Assembly (NCBI GenBank): GCA_036320915.1
Contig: JAXBDG010000007.1
Location: forward strand, 62,001 to 126,000
Direction of reading: 5' to 3'
Length of the DNA stretch: 64,000 bases
Origin: Linnemannia elongata
Taxonomy: Eukaryota; Mortierellomycota; Mortierellomycetes; Mortierellales; Mortierellaceae
Under the pieces are notes generated by a model. That model saw only the letters and a list, made by a program, of their open reading frames with translations. It searched no databases and was not told where the DNA came from. Below, piece by piece: positions 1-13,991 of the stretch; within the stretch, counting starts at the first letter, position 1; every line of letters starts with the position of its first letter. The position numbers were made by a program, and so were the translations under genes.

Positions 1-3000
1 GGGATTACTCAGTTGAACCACGTTTACTCACAGACCTTGATTAAAGCCTATTGCTTACCATTCGATATCAAACATGATCTATATCATATCACGAGGTTGG
101 AGATACCAGAAGGGTTAGCATGGACGAAAGAAACCAGCGCAGTCGGCATAGTACTGGACAATAGCATTATGGAATGGTGAAACTCACCAGTCGAGACGCT
201 CCGATCAGGTTCAAACCGACGCCACCAGATTTCGCGCTAAGCAAAAACACAACTTTTGGAACAAACGGGATGTTATTAGTAGGTTTATAACACGTGTCGG
301 TTTGATATCAGCGTGAAGTGCGGCAACTAGTTTTTGCTTACACTGTTGGCAAGCTGGGGAATTGAACTTGTCTACCAGCTCTTGACGCTTCTGAGAAGGT
401 GTAGATCTAATAGCAATAAGCAAAAACACCAGTCAGTGATGGCACAAACAGCAAGCATAAGCATGAAGCTCACAATGCCATGACGATACATACCCATCAA
501 GACGAAAAAACTTGTACTGGCGTTGCGTGCACATGTCTTGCAAGATATCAAGGGTTTGGGTGAAGTTTGACACCAAGACGACGCGCTCAGATGTACTCTC
601 CCTAAGAGACTGTAGCAACGAGTCAACAAAGCTCAGTTTTCCTATGGCGTATGGTTTGGACCGATCAAAAGAAAAGCGTTAGCTGGCGATGCAGGCTCTC
701 AGTGTTTGCTGCTGTAGTTCCTACAATCCACCACCCGACTTACCTCCGATCCATGAACTATCTGGGCAATCTGCATGGTTTTGTTGGATCATAGATTTGA
801 TACCACTGTAAAGTCCTGTCGCTTCAGCGTCGTCCTCTTGCTACAAAGTAAAAATGGAAGGACTCAGTAATGGTTGACTGCAGCATCATAAAAGAGCTTT
901 CCTAATGGTGTTCTAGATGACTGTATACCTCTGAAGAATCCAAAACAAGTCGCGGTGAGTTGCATAGCTTTCGTAAAGCGATGATGCAACCTAGATGTCG
1001 GGTACCATCCATAGACAGGCAGCTCTTGAGAAACGGCGAATCAAGCATATGGCGGTAGATTGCCCGCTGAAGCATAGAGGGGCGGCAAAATACAACCGCT
1101 TCAGCTAAACAAGAAATGATACAGCAAGGAGGGCAAAGTTAGAAGTTGTTGAAAGTCTACCCACCTTCCATGTCGCCACTTCAACTCACACAGGAAGACG
1201 TATTTCGTGTACATTTTGGTGGGAGGAACTCGTCGTTCACTTTGGCTGTTCGTCGAAGAATAAATAGTCCAGTCAATCGCGTAAGCTATTGGGTACAGAG
1301 GAGATGATCGTTTGTTAGTTTGACACCAGAATTTGAAGGGGTCTTGGAAGTCAGATGACTGGCAAATGGCTTCTACCTCTCGCGATCTATTGGATGAAGT
1401 AAACAGGAGCTCGTTAGTTCACGGCATGTCATGTTATCGACGGGCATATCATTATCCCAACGGAAACAAACACGGTACCTCTCTAGACCCAAGGCGGCCT
1501 CTGCTTTGGAACAATCGGGTTGTCTCGAACGGACGATCGGATCCTCAAACACTTTCTTGAACAGGCCATAGTTGTCAAACAATCCAGGGTTGACAAAGTC
1601 AATCATTGCAAAGAACTCTCCCAAGTCGTTCTGGATCGGTGTGCCTGTCAGTATGATCCTCCTTTTGGTAGACAGCGAGCGAATAGCCTGGGCAGTCTTG
1701 ATATTTGCCGTCTTCAACCTGTGTCCCTCGTCGCAGACAATAAGATCCAAATTCACGTTCTTAATCTCTTCCTGCACAGTTCTCAACTAGAAGTTTCGGA
1801 TACAAATTGAAGCTGGGATCGTGAGATATATGATCGCGCGCACAAACATTGTTAAATTGTACAGGGAGCTGATCAGAGGCGGTACCTTTTCGTATCCGAT
1901 GATCATGACGGAAAACACCTTGCCCAGAGTAAAGTCTGTGATGGATGACTTAGAATCCACAGCGAGTACGCGAAGTCGTTCTGTTCCCAGCCATTTCCTA
2001 AATTCGTTTTGCCAATTCTGTAAAAGACAAAAATTGATCAGTGCGATGTCCGATGCTCCACTGCAGGGCGAGTGAAAAAAAGAACAAACTAGCACCTTGA
2101 CGAGCGATGCCGGACAGACGACAAGAGCTCTCTTGACGACAGATGATTCTTCTCCGTGGTAAGGGCTCTGCTTGAGAAGTGTCCACAGGAGGGCAATGGT
2201 CTGGAGTGTCTTTCCAAGACCCATCTCATCAGCCAAGATAGCGCCTTGTCCATTCACATCCTTCATCTGCATTACACACTCGTAAAGGAAACGGACACCC
2301 TCTCTCTGATGTGGGCGGAGGTATTGCCCAAGGATTGGATCAACTACCACATCGACGATGCCAATGTCTCCTGGAGGGCGATTGGTGCCGCCCTTGACTA
2401 CACGAGGGTGAGAGCTAGAAGGACGAGGCAAGAGGAGAGCATGAGGCGCGTCTGGGTTGTAGCGAGGCTGAGGTGGCATCCATGGTTTTTCAACGGCGTT
2501 GGCGACAGAAGAGTGTTGTTTGAACTTTGTTGGATGCAAGATCGACCTATTGGCTAGCAAAGGTGAGAAGCACAAGGCGGATCAAATTAACGTTCTGCTG
2601 CTGTATCAGAATTCATGATCATATCCATGCATGCTGGTACAAATACCTGGGGCAGAAGATGGTGTCGGCATGGTTGCTTTGGTCAGAAAGCATCTTCCAG
2701 TTCGATATGTCTCAATATCTATTTCAGACGCTACCTGTATTTTGAGAGTAGCAATGGCTGTCAGTGACTTGTTAACTATTTGCCAAGGTCATCTGTATAC
2801 GCCGGGTGGAAGTAGTGTATACCTCAATGTCTTTGCCTCCAAACGAGATTTCGGCTCCATCACCGAGATTCGCAAAGGCAGGACCAGACCCCTTTCCTAT
2901 CCTGTGAGATGGGTGAAAGTAATAGTCAGTCACCGCCTTGCATTTCTGCAACGTTATTAACGCAAAGTCTAGTGAGTTTCTTACTCTTTGTCGTCCATGT

Positions 3001-3913
3001 CTTTCAGTACCGCACGGGATCCGCTGACAATAAGAACTCCTATTATTTTGGCATGTATTTTGAAGTATTAACGTGCTGGACCACTGTTCATATCTGAGCT
3101 GAAACAAGTCAACTAATCCTGGCATAAACCTACCATCCCCATCCCATGTCTTGTGTTTCTTGCCAGTCTTCTTTCTCCTACAGTTTGACCAAGAATGAGA
3201 AGGATAGATTTCTTTTCAGGATTTGCACAAAAACGCTACCAAACGACAGTGCGACATAATGAAACGGTAGGTTGTTACCATAGGACGTTGAAGCATCGCT
3301 CTTGCTCATCGACTGGTGTCTGTGCAACTACCGGGGCTTGGGATCCGAGGTTGGGAGATCGGAAGCGGGGTGTCATTTGGAGTTTTGGCTTTGGTGTTGG
3401 CAGTGGGGTGGAAGAAGCTATAGTTGCGCTTGAGGGTGACGCTGATAGTTTGGGTTCTTTGGCGGTTATTGCTTCGGCAGACTCGGCTTTGCGCTTATTG
3501 AGTCCCAAAGGTATAGGTGCACCAGTGGCTGTAGTCGTAATAGTAGCTGTTGTTCGCACTGTGGTTGATGTTGGAGTCAGCGCTGCCCTGATAGGGGACT
3601 TGAACGAGGCGCGCTTCACAGAAAGATCAAGCGTGGTCGTCCCTGCTGCACCAGCTGCCACAGGTGATTTGAATGGTCGCATCATCGACCGAGAACTGGG
3701 TATCGCTTGTGGTACCCCTGGTCGTAAGCGAGTTGTTGTAATAGGCGGTTGGTTCTCGTTCACAGTTGGTGGCAACGTGGTCTCGTCGGTTACTTGTTCC
3801 TGTTTACTGGTCTGTGTTGGTGGTGTCTGTTGACTAGGAGTCGAGGACAGTGACCGGGGTATTGATGACAAGACGGACTTGCGACTTTGTGAGGGAGCTG
3901 CTGCTCGCTGCAT
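1..3913 (-). CDS. RDH54: RAD54B/RDH54-type DNA repair translocase (3' end outside window)
   Basis: A Swi2/Snf2-family dsDNA translocase that works with Rad51/Dmc1 in homologous recombination. I chose the ATG at 3913 because it opens MQRAAAPSQ, like the start of human RAD54B; an in-frame ATG lies 17 codons upstream. Exon 1 (3913-3279) encodes a basic, Ser/Thr-rich tail. A small exon (3177-3134) completes [17 protein letters not shown], a hallmark of RAD54B rather than RAD54. Later exons carry the Walker A motif DEMGLGKT (about 2208-2235), Walker B DEGHRLK (about 1717-1740), [13 protein letters not shown] (about 1610-1650), FILRRT (about 1250), [14 protein letters not shown], then helicase lobe 2 with [13 protein letters not shown] (about 540-590) and [14 protein letters not shown] up to a donor at about 187. 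Motif VI and the C-terminus must lie beyond base 1. Splice phases I checked are consistent, so the gene looks intact. Family confidence is high; the full exon list is not worked out. Confidence 0.9.
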
Positions 3914-4155
3914 TATGGTGAATGTCGAAATGAGGATGTCGAGAGAGAAGGAGAAGGGGATCAAGAGTGAGTTGACATCGGATTTAAGTAAAAAGAAAAT
4001 GAAAGAGTCAAAAAATGGTGGCGTTCAGGGCATCAAGAAAATCAAACTGGAGTCACAGTTGAAGAAAAAAAGGGCAATGATGTTTATTTTGATAATGAAG
4101 AATAGTACTAAAAACAAATGAAGATATTTGTGTCTACAAGGAGGATGTAGGCATG

Positions 4156-4983
4156 CTATTGCACGCGGCGGAGGGTGAACGCAAGTTGTGCCTCGATGAG
4201 CTTGGCCTCGAGTTGGGCAATCCTCGCCATCTGCTCGGCCTCCTTGACGAGGTGGCTATTCCGCTCGGCCTCCAACACCGCAACCTTGGTGCTCAGAGTT
4301 TGGTTCGTCGACTCTAATCCAGACACCTTGGTCTCCAGACCCTCTAGCCGAACAACCTTCTTCATTCGCGACCGCCTGGCAGCATCGGTGTTCTTGGCAC
4401 GTCTAGCCAACAGCTCCTCTGAACACTCCTCCTCGTCAACGGGACGAGGCTTCTTGGTAGAGCGAGCGAGAGAAGCGGGCGAGTCAACAGCTGTTCTCTT
4501 GTTGTTGGTTGTCGAGGAGTTGGCGAATCCTTGCTCAACCTCGGGCTCGATGCTTGTCAAATCCATCACCTCAGTGGGTAAGTTCCAGGTGAGAGGAGGA
4601 AGGACAGGACTGGGAGCCCAGCCAAAGATGGGCGACTCGGGGTCGCTGTTCGAAACCGTGTACGATGGGTAGGGCTGATATGTCACATCGGACACTGGGC
4701 CGAGCAACCACTCGGCAATGCTTGTCTCCTTGGGTACGACCTGTGAGATCCCATTCCTCTCGACCGTTGTCGCCAGCTTATTGACTATTTTGGAATGGAC
4801 ACGAACGAATGTTGTTAGATATGAGGTTCAATGGCAAAAGCAGAGTGTCATAGGGGAACTAGTAGTTAACAACAAGAGGACATAAATCTTACATTGAGCG
4901 AGCGCACAGTCGAGAGAATTGGCCGACTGCAGAAGCAGTGGGTTCCTGGTCTCCAGGAGAGAGGGGGTGTTTGGAATGGCCAT
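4156..4983 (-). CDS. Gcn4/CPC1-like bZIP transcription factor
   Basis: Probable sequence-specific activator of the Gcn4/CpcA (amino-acid starvation) type. Two exons, 4983-4893 and 4784-4156, join in phase to give 239 residues. The C-terminal third holds the bZIP: basic region ARRAKNTDAARRSRMKK with the N..AA..SR contact pattern of Gcn4 and AP-1, followed by a heptad zipper (LEGLETKVSGLES and on). The N-terminal half is acidic and proline-rich with aromatic clusters (IFGWAPSP, LTWNLP) that could serve as activation segments. The leader carries two upstream ORFs (5397-5411 and 5027-5182), as in yeast GCN4 and Neurospora cpc-1, which supports the assignment. An in-frame open stretch rich in Pro continues upstream of the chosen ATG to 5100 but has no ATG. 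The bZIP call is near certain; the Gcn4 orthology is inference. Confidence 0.85.
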
Positions 4984-5026
4984 TTGTAAAACTGGTTCTT
5001 GTTCGAGGACGGGTGGTGTTGGTTCT

Positions 5027-5182
5027 TTAGACAAGGGTAGACTGACAAATGGATACGCGACAAGTGGTGGTGGGGGTATTGGTTCTTCTAGATCTGGATC
5101 TTAAGGTAGTTCTTCTTTGTTGTTGATAGTTGACTTGGGTAAGCTGGAAGGTGGTAATGGTGGTGGGGTAGGTCCGGGTCAT
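5027..5182 (-). promoter_or_regulatory. uORF2 in the bZIP gene leader
   Basis: ATG at 5182, stop TAA at 5029-5027, 51 codons, starting MTRTYPTTITT. It ends 43 bases before the main ATG at 4983. No other ATG lies between uORF1 and uORF2, or between uORF2 and the main start. By analogy with cpc-1 and GCN4 it would be the inhibitory uORF. The transcript start is not known, so inclusion in the mRNA is inferred. Confidence 0.55.
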
Positions 5183-5396
5183 TTTGGATAGGCTTAAAGT
5201 GGGGGGAAAGGTTGGCTTATTGGGGGGGGATAGCTGGCTGGTTAGGCTCGAAAGTAAAAGTTTTGGCTGGATTGGCTGGGGGGAGCTAGGTAGCTGGATA
5301 GTTGTTGGCGCTGGGGATGGCTAGAATGGGGGATGCTGGTTTGGGTGTCTTTTGCTCAATTGGGGGCTATTTTGGATAGGTGTGTCTGCTCAGGAT

Positions 5397-5411
5397 TTAA
5401 AAGGCGGCCAT
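5397..5411 (-). promoter_or_regulatory. uORF1 (four codons, MAAF) in the bZIP gene leader
   Basis: ATG GCC GCC TTT TAA on the minus strand, in a strong start context (accaccATGG). It resembles the tiny re-initiation-permissive uORFs of yeast GCN4 in length. It lies 428 nt upstream of the main ATG and 214 nt upstream of uORF2. Confidence 0.55.
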
Positions 5412-5668
5412 GGTGGTTATAGTGGTTAGTGGAAATGGTGTAGTTGTAATAAGAAAGTGTGGAAAAGGTTGAAGAGAAGAAAGAAGAGGGAAAAGAAAGT
5501 GAGAGACGAGGTAAAATATGTACTGCCAGAAATGAATCTTTTCTGTCTATGACCAACGGCGGACTCAACATGACTCAGCGCAAAATTAGGTCCACACGCC
5601 GCCCTTCGACTCATAGCAAAAAAAACAACAAGAAAGTGATCGAAAAAAGATAACAAAAATAGCAAAAG

Positions 5669-5742
5669 TGTTTGTACTCGGACTTGAACCGAGGACCGTC
5701 TGTGTGTTAGACAGACGTGATAACCAACTACACCATACAAAC
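5669..5742 (-). tRNA. tRNA-Val (AAC)
   Basis: A 74-nt cloverleaf without intron. The acceptor stem pairs GTTTGTA with TACAAAC, with discriminator A. The anticodon loop is CTAACAC on a TCTGT/ACAGA stem, giving anticodon AAC. The T arm contains GGTTCAAGTCC. It sits between the divergent bZIP and adenylate kinase genes, within 75 bp of the CACGTG cluster. Confidence 0.95.
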
Positions 5743-5813
5743 TCGCTAATTGCTTGATGTGAGATGGTTCTCTCTGCCAAATTTATTAGCAAACCAACCG
5801 ATCATGCTGTCCA

Positions 5814-5845
5814 CACGTGACACTATCACGTGTAATTGTCACGTG
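5814..5845. promoter_or_regulatory. Three CACGTG boxes at 13-bp spacing upstream of adenylate kinase
   Basis: CACGTG occurs at 5814-5819, 5827-5832 and 5840-5845, each exactly 13 bp from the next, about 100 bp before the adenylate kinase ATG. CACGTG is the core bound by fungal bHLH factors such as Cbf1 and Pho4. The bases between the cores differ, so this is not a simple tandem repeat. Binding is inferred. Confidence 0.6.
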
Positions 5846-5942
5846 AATCGGCCGAATCTTCAAGCACTTCAAAAGTTATGCCAGCGTTTTTCTCCCTCTC
5901 TCTTTACACTTCACTTTCTCTCCCCTCTTCATAACATCAACA

Positions 5943-8298
<2,356 letters not shown>

Positions 8299-8877
8299 AC
8301 GCCCTCTTTCCTTTTCCCTTTCCGTTGATTTCGATCGCTTAATGATGTACTTTTTACCTCTTTCTCTTTTTCTGTCCTCTCTCCTCCACCACCCCCAACC
8401 CAAACCCATTCGATGATTTTTCAAACTGTAGATTTTTTATGAGACTCGTCCATTGAACTTACCCCCAAGTGGGGAATAGTTGTTAGAACAAAATAAAACA
8501 CCATTTCTTTCATAGCCTCCCATCTTTGTCATTGAATGCTGTTGACTGTTGACTGTCGACTTGGAGTGTGTCTCTTAGGGAGTGGAAATGGTCCTTGGGA
8601 GTTTTTTTCTTGGCTTAATGAAATCCCCTTAACCATTTGCCACCAATTCTCGCTGTGCGCAGAAAAGAAAAAAGAGATCTCATTTCCCTTTCCTTCTTCC
8701 ATTCCGCTGCAGATTCACGACACCACCTTTGACCATCACTGAACAGCCAGGCGATCAACTGACTAGAAACCAAAAAACAAACAAACCAAAAGGACTCAGC
8801 AACTCGGTTCTGGAGACCCGTTAAACCAGCTCTAGAAGGGGTCGTACCAGCAAAAGTCGAAATCACTTTTCCTCGAA
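8299..8877. other. Intergenic: adenylate kinase 3' end and Gemin5 promoter
   Basis: Same-strand spacer of 579 bp. It holds the probable adenylate kinase poly(A) signal at 8492. No ORF with protein likeness and no RNA gene is visible. Confidence 0.6.
8492..8497 (+). terminator. Candidate poly(A) signal AATAAA, adenylate kinase
   Basis: AATAAA lies about 195 bp after the stop codon, in an A/T-rich tail. Assigned by position only. Confidence 0.4.
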
Positions 8878-11800
8878 ATGGACACAGTGTTCCCGCCCTC
8901 ACCACAATGGCATCAACCTCATTCCGCCTGCCTGGTCAGTCAGAGCGAGAACTCTGGATGGCTTATCTACTCACATAACAACACCATCCAGGTCCTGAAC
9001 CCGTTCTCGCTCAAGCATCAAGGGGTTCTTCGGGGTTCACACACTGCAAAGATTAATGCCCTTGCTGCGAGGCCTCAGCGGTGGTCGTCTGCTTTTACTG
9101 CAGCGGCGACGGATGGTGCTTGTGGTGTTGAGGAGGGCCTGACGTCGTCTTCGTCGTCGCTGTATTCTTCGCCGGCTTCTTCAGGCCCTCTGTCGGGGAC
9201 AGAGAGTGCCTTGTCGTCGGACCTGGATCTTCTCAGGAGCACACTGGATAATGCTGCCAACTCCAGTGTAGCGACCACTGGTCACACCGATGGGCCTTTG
9301 GTGGCATCCGTCGGAGACGACATGAGGGTGGTCTGCTGGAACTTGGACACCCGTCGTGCAATCGCCTCAATTTTTAAAGTTCACAGCGTAAGTGTCCTTG
9401 GACATCACCCTTCTCGATAGAGGATTACTGTATGGAAAAAGGATAGACTGTGTACTGACGCGTCCTTGTTTTGACGTTTTACAATTTTGAACCTGCTTTC
9501 TCTTACCTTAGAAAGTTATCAAGGCAGTAGAATGGACGGGAGATGGTCAACTCATCGTTTCAGGTATGGCCCTCTCTTCTCTCTTACCCATCTTCCTTTT
9601 GGCAACATCGACATTATTCATCCGTACATCAGAGCTAACCAAGAGCTAATTCCATCAATAGGTGACAAGGGCGGCGTGATTGTGGTGTGGGATCCTTTTC
9701 AGGAGAGGAAGACGCTCAAGTTCGAGCTCCCCACAAAACCGAGTATTTCTTGTATGAGTTCGAGTCCCACGCACCCCGATGTCATCGCCATAGGGTAAGT
9801 ATAGATTTCTCATGGCGAAGCTATGTCCCCAAGCTGCGAATAGAACACTAATTATTATTTTCTTCCGCATTTTCTTAGCATGGACGGCGGCGATATCTTT
9901 GTGTGCAAAGCCAACTTGTCAGGAGTCTTCGTGCAGCAGCGGTTACATGGACATACCGAACGGATACACAGTCTTGCCTGGCAACCATCACGTAAAGCTC
10001 GCAATCTCATCATTCTTTGTCTCCCTGGCTATGAAATCCATAGGTCAATCTCTAACACTTTGGACCTCTCATTATAGAATTCCAAGGTCAGGATTACACC
10101 TCGCTGGCGTCGGGATCAGGAGATCAGACTGTCCGTGTTTGGGATGTCGTGTCAGAGATATCCTCGGTTGTGATGAAGGTTCCTGATCTGGACGACAAAC
10201 TCCCACAATCGCAAAAAGTCAAGTTCTGGGTTCCTGTTGGATGGGTCACTCAAGGCCAACGACTCATGTCCGCCACTAGTCGGTAAGTAATCTCTCTGAC
10301 ATTGTACAGTTTTGCTACAATTTCACACCTGCGCTATCGTGATACTAATAATCTATTCTCTTATATGCACATAGAGGAAAGATGGTGGTGTGGGACATGA
10401 GCAGGAAGAACTCTTCAGGGTATTCAAAATTGATAGATGGGAAACTACACGACCGTCAAGTCTACCAAATAATGGTTTGGCCTTCCGGAAGTTTTGCATT
10501 CACGACCTCAATGGACCGAAGGATCATTGCCTGGGATATCGACAATGGCCAGGGTCTGGCGCAGATTGAGTGTATTGGAGGCAATATCTATGCATTGGAC
10601 ATTGGGACTGTCGACCCTGGGAGGATCGCGATCAGTCTTGGGAATGAGACGCTCAAGATCTGGAACACTTTGAGTCGAGAGGAGCCGTATGAGTGTATCA
10701 CGATCGATCGGTTAAATACTCGGGCGCGTGCTGTTAGGTGGCATCCGGTGGAGGAAGGGATACTTTGTTTTGGGTTGGAGAGTGGCAAGATTGGTATGTT
10801 GACGCAGGTTCATGGATCTTTCAGTGCCGATAACAAGAATGTCAATAGTGGTAATGGAGCAGGCAACAGGAAGGGTCGGAAGAAGGGACGCCACGACAAA
10901 CAGGCGGCTCATGCTTCCTCTGGACCAACTCAGACCATTTTCCATTCCTACCATGAAAAGTCGGTGACGTCTATGGCCTGGTGCAGTCCCAAGGTCTTTG
11001 AGGCACCTGTCCCCGAACTTTTTGATCTGGCACTGGCCGATAGAACTTTTTGCCTGATGTCATGTGGTGGCGAGGGCAAGATCTTGGTCAGCGACGCGTC
11101 GAAGCCATCGAGCAAGAGTCTGGATCTAGATGTAGTCATTCAACGACAGAACGCGGCGTGGTATGAGTCATATCGAGCGATCAAAGGGGCGGGACAGCCC
11201 GAGCGACGGGATTTTGCTATTCACCCGAACGAGGATCTGCTGGCTCTTGGGAATGCTGATGGATCTGTTGAGGTGTTTGAGCTCAAGTACTTCAAGCTGG
11301 TTTATGTCTACCAGAGTCATCGGTCTAGAGTTAACAGGGTCTGCTGGAGCGAGTCTGGATCCAGGAGTGGAGGTCAAGCTGGAGCAGGAGGCGAGGATGG
11401 TTCAGGTGTGATGGATTTGTACCTCTTGGCTAGTGGGTCTGATGAAGGAGTTGTTGCGATTCACAATCTGAAGCGATTTTCTGGTTCGGCTTTGGCAGAG
11501 AAGCGAGCGAGCAGGAAGAAAGCATCTTCGGGTTCAAGTGAGGATTCATTGGACGATTCGATTATGACTGCCCCAACAGCCGTAGGAACAGACATGGATG
11601 TGGTCTTGCCAACATCACAGGTGCTTTCATCATTCCAATATCACAGCAAAGGAATCTCGGACCTCGCCTGGTCACCTCATGGACCAACAGACTCTGTAGA
11701 ACCTGTCATACGGTATCATAGGATTGTCACGGCATCATACGATGGAAAGGCAGTTGTGGTTGAAGTTCGACTTGAAGGTTCCTCCGCAGAACCTATTCAG

Positions 11801-13831
11801 GATATGCCGCAGGATGGCGCGGGAGAGAATGCTGAGGAGAGGTCGGGTTCTGGTGCATCTACTCCAGTTCTGAGTGCGCGACAACACCGTGCTATCGCCA
11901 GCTACACAGATCACGAGGATCAGGTGCTTTCGGTGGCCTGGAGTCTTACAGAGACCGATCGGGTCTACAGTGGAGGAAACGATTGGGGACTCTGTAGTTG
12001 GGATGTGAAGTCTCACTTGCTGACCGAGGCGCAGTCGTTGGCGCTTGTGAGAGGTGGTGGTGGACTGAGGAAACATCCCAAAACGACTGATGCCGGAAAG
12101 GGATCAACAAAGCCTCAGCCGGTTACTACTGCGTCCACTGCCAGTTCTGTTGTTTCCGTCGAGGAGACCTCAAGTCAGTCTCAACTACCAAGAACGACGT
12201 CGGTCGCTCAGACTGATGGCGAGGATGTATCAATTCGGGGGGAAAATCTGCAGGCGGATCAAACTCTATTAGCACCAGAGGACAGGCGTGCTATCGCAGT
12301 CGAACCCTTCGCATCCAAACGGACACGTGGATCCTCGCCCCATCCCGAATCTACACCCACAAAGCGCTCACGGACAACTTCAAACAATCCTGTCGCCATT
12401 ACAACCACCACAACCACCACCCCTAGGGCAAACGAGCCCCCGACCTCGACCATAACGACCTCGACATCGATATCGACACATATCCAAAAGCTCTCAACAC
12501 CAACGAAACGACTGCAACTCTTTCCGATGGGGACTGCAGCATTTCATGGACAGTCCACTCAAAAGACTCACCTCGAGATCCTGCGCCTGACACGGAACCT
12601 GTACTGTCGACGGATTCGTCAAGGAGGTGTCCTGCGGACTGAAGAGGAACTGGAGGCTGCTAGGGGTCGATGGCGAACGATGAGGGCGTTCTTTGAAGAG
12701 GATAGTGAGGATGAAGGAGAGGCGCTGTCTGCTGCGTTGGGTCAGGATGTTGATGAGATGAATTTGGAGGATGACGATGCGAGCCTTTCTGGTCAACACA
12801 CTGCTTCAGGGGCAAGACAACTGACGGCGGCTGACGATGCCTCGACTTCCAGTGGCGACCTGATCTTCTACGGTTCCCGCGAGTCCGTCAAGGCGTTGGC
12901 AGAGATGGAGGCCGATGAGATGGCCCAAACCCAACCCCAAAACATCTTTGTCATCGGCAGCGGCATGGGCGTCATGCCTCCGGCATCAAGCAGTCTCAAG
13001 GACTCGATTGTCCAAACCAAGAACGGGACCCGACCACGTGCTGCCGGTCAGTTATGTCAAGTCCCTATCTCCTGCTGGCTTGGAGATGTCCCCAAGGTCC
13101 TTGACATCGTCAGTGCTTTGGGTCCTTCGGAGGTTGGGGTTCAGGATTGGATTGCAATCGCGTTGTCGCCAATGGGGGGTGTTGAGGCATGGAAGGGGAT
13201 GATGGTGAAGACTGCGGGCAAGTTTGAAGCCAGGGGGGAGGTTCATGCAGCAGGCTTGTGCTATTTGAGTGTTGGGATGATATTTGAGGCGGTGGATGTG
13301 TATCGGAAGCAAGGGCTCTTTAGGGAAGCGTTGACATTACTCCGCATCCGGCTCTGGGACCATTACGACGATGATGATATGGAAGAAGGTGGTGAAGATG
13401 ATACTGATGTGGAGGTACAAAACGAGAACCAGGACGAGACTTCACCTACAACAACAATCACGACCTTACCCGTCAACGCCAACAAGAAGGACCTCCGTCA
13501 GCTTCATTTGCGGATCCTGACAGAATGGGGCCAGCAACTCGAGAAGCGTAACCAATACGAACAAGCTTGCAAGTGTCAACTGACACTCGGATCTCTCCTC
13601 AAGACGCGTGGCGTCAGTACCAAGAAGGTGACTGCCGTCGACTCGGAGACAAAAATCCCGTCTGTGGGTCTGCAGACGCTGGCCCGACGAGGCGATGTAG
13701 CGACTCTGAGGACGGTTGCAGGACTGGCCATCTTGATGGACGACCCAACGGTTCAGGAGTCTGTTGCCCGCTATAGGAGTGCCCTCTTGCTCAAGAAGGA
13801 AGCTCGTTACAACCGACGTAGTCAAGCATAA
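8878..13831 (+). CDS. Gemin5-like WD40 protein of the SMN complex
   Basis: Probable snRNA-binding subunit that delivers snRNAs to the SMN complex for Sm-core assembly; Gemin5 also binds cap and ribosomes. Six exons (8878-9387, 9512-9563, 9662-9794, 9879-9991, 10078-10282, 10375-13831) join in phase to 1489 residues, close to human Gemin5 at about 1500. The first roughly 880 residues hold many WD repeats (for example SGDQTVRVWD, GKMVVWDM, ALGNADGSVEVFELK, RIVTASYDGKAVVVE, YSGGNDWGLCSWDV). A low-complexity Thr/Ser and acidic linker follows. The C-terminal helical region (ISCWLGDVPKVLDIV, YLSVGMIFEAVDVYRKQG, LARRGDVATLRTVAGLAIL) matches the Gemin5 TPR-like and dimerisation module in order and character. 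Convergent with the ABC gene, 160 bp between stops. Another multi-WD scaffold is the alternative, but the C-terminus argues for Gemin5. Confidence 0.8.
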
Positions 13832-13964
13832 AACACACACACACCCCCCTCTCTCTCCCTCTCTCTATCTCTCTCTATCTCCCTCTAGCATTTCAACTGT
13901 CAAGTGCATACTGAATGGGTAATAATTATTATATAAAATGATTCTTTCTTTTTCGCTTAAAAAA

Positions 13965-13970
13965 AATAAA
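13965..13970 (+). terminator. Candidate poly(A) signal AATAAA, Gemin5
   Basis: AATAAA lies 134 bp after the Gemin5 stop, inside the 160-bp gap to the convergent ABC gene. The two 3' ends may overlap. Confidence 0.35.
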
Positions 13971-13991
13971 TGCTCTACGATATGTAAATCT

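Noticed and set aside
1107..1210. Apparent frameshift in the RAD54B helicase region after LPPK
   Set aside because: A GTACAC donor after the T following LPPK and the tttag acceptor near 1107 restore [14 protein letters not shown] in frame, so it is an intron, not a break.
5101..5180. N-terminal extension of the bZIP protein upstream of 4983
   Set aside because: The frame is open to 5100 but has no ATG and hits a stop; the two-uORF leader explains the region better.
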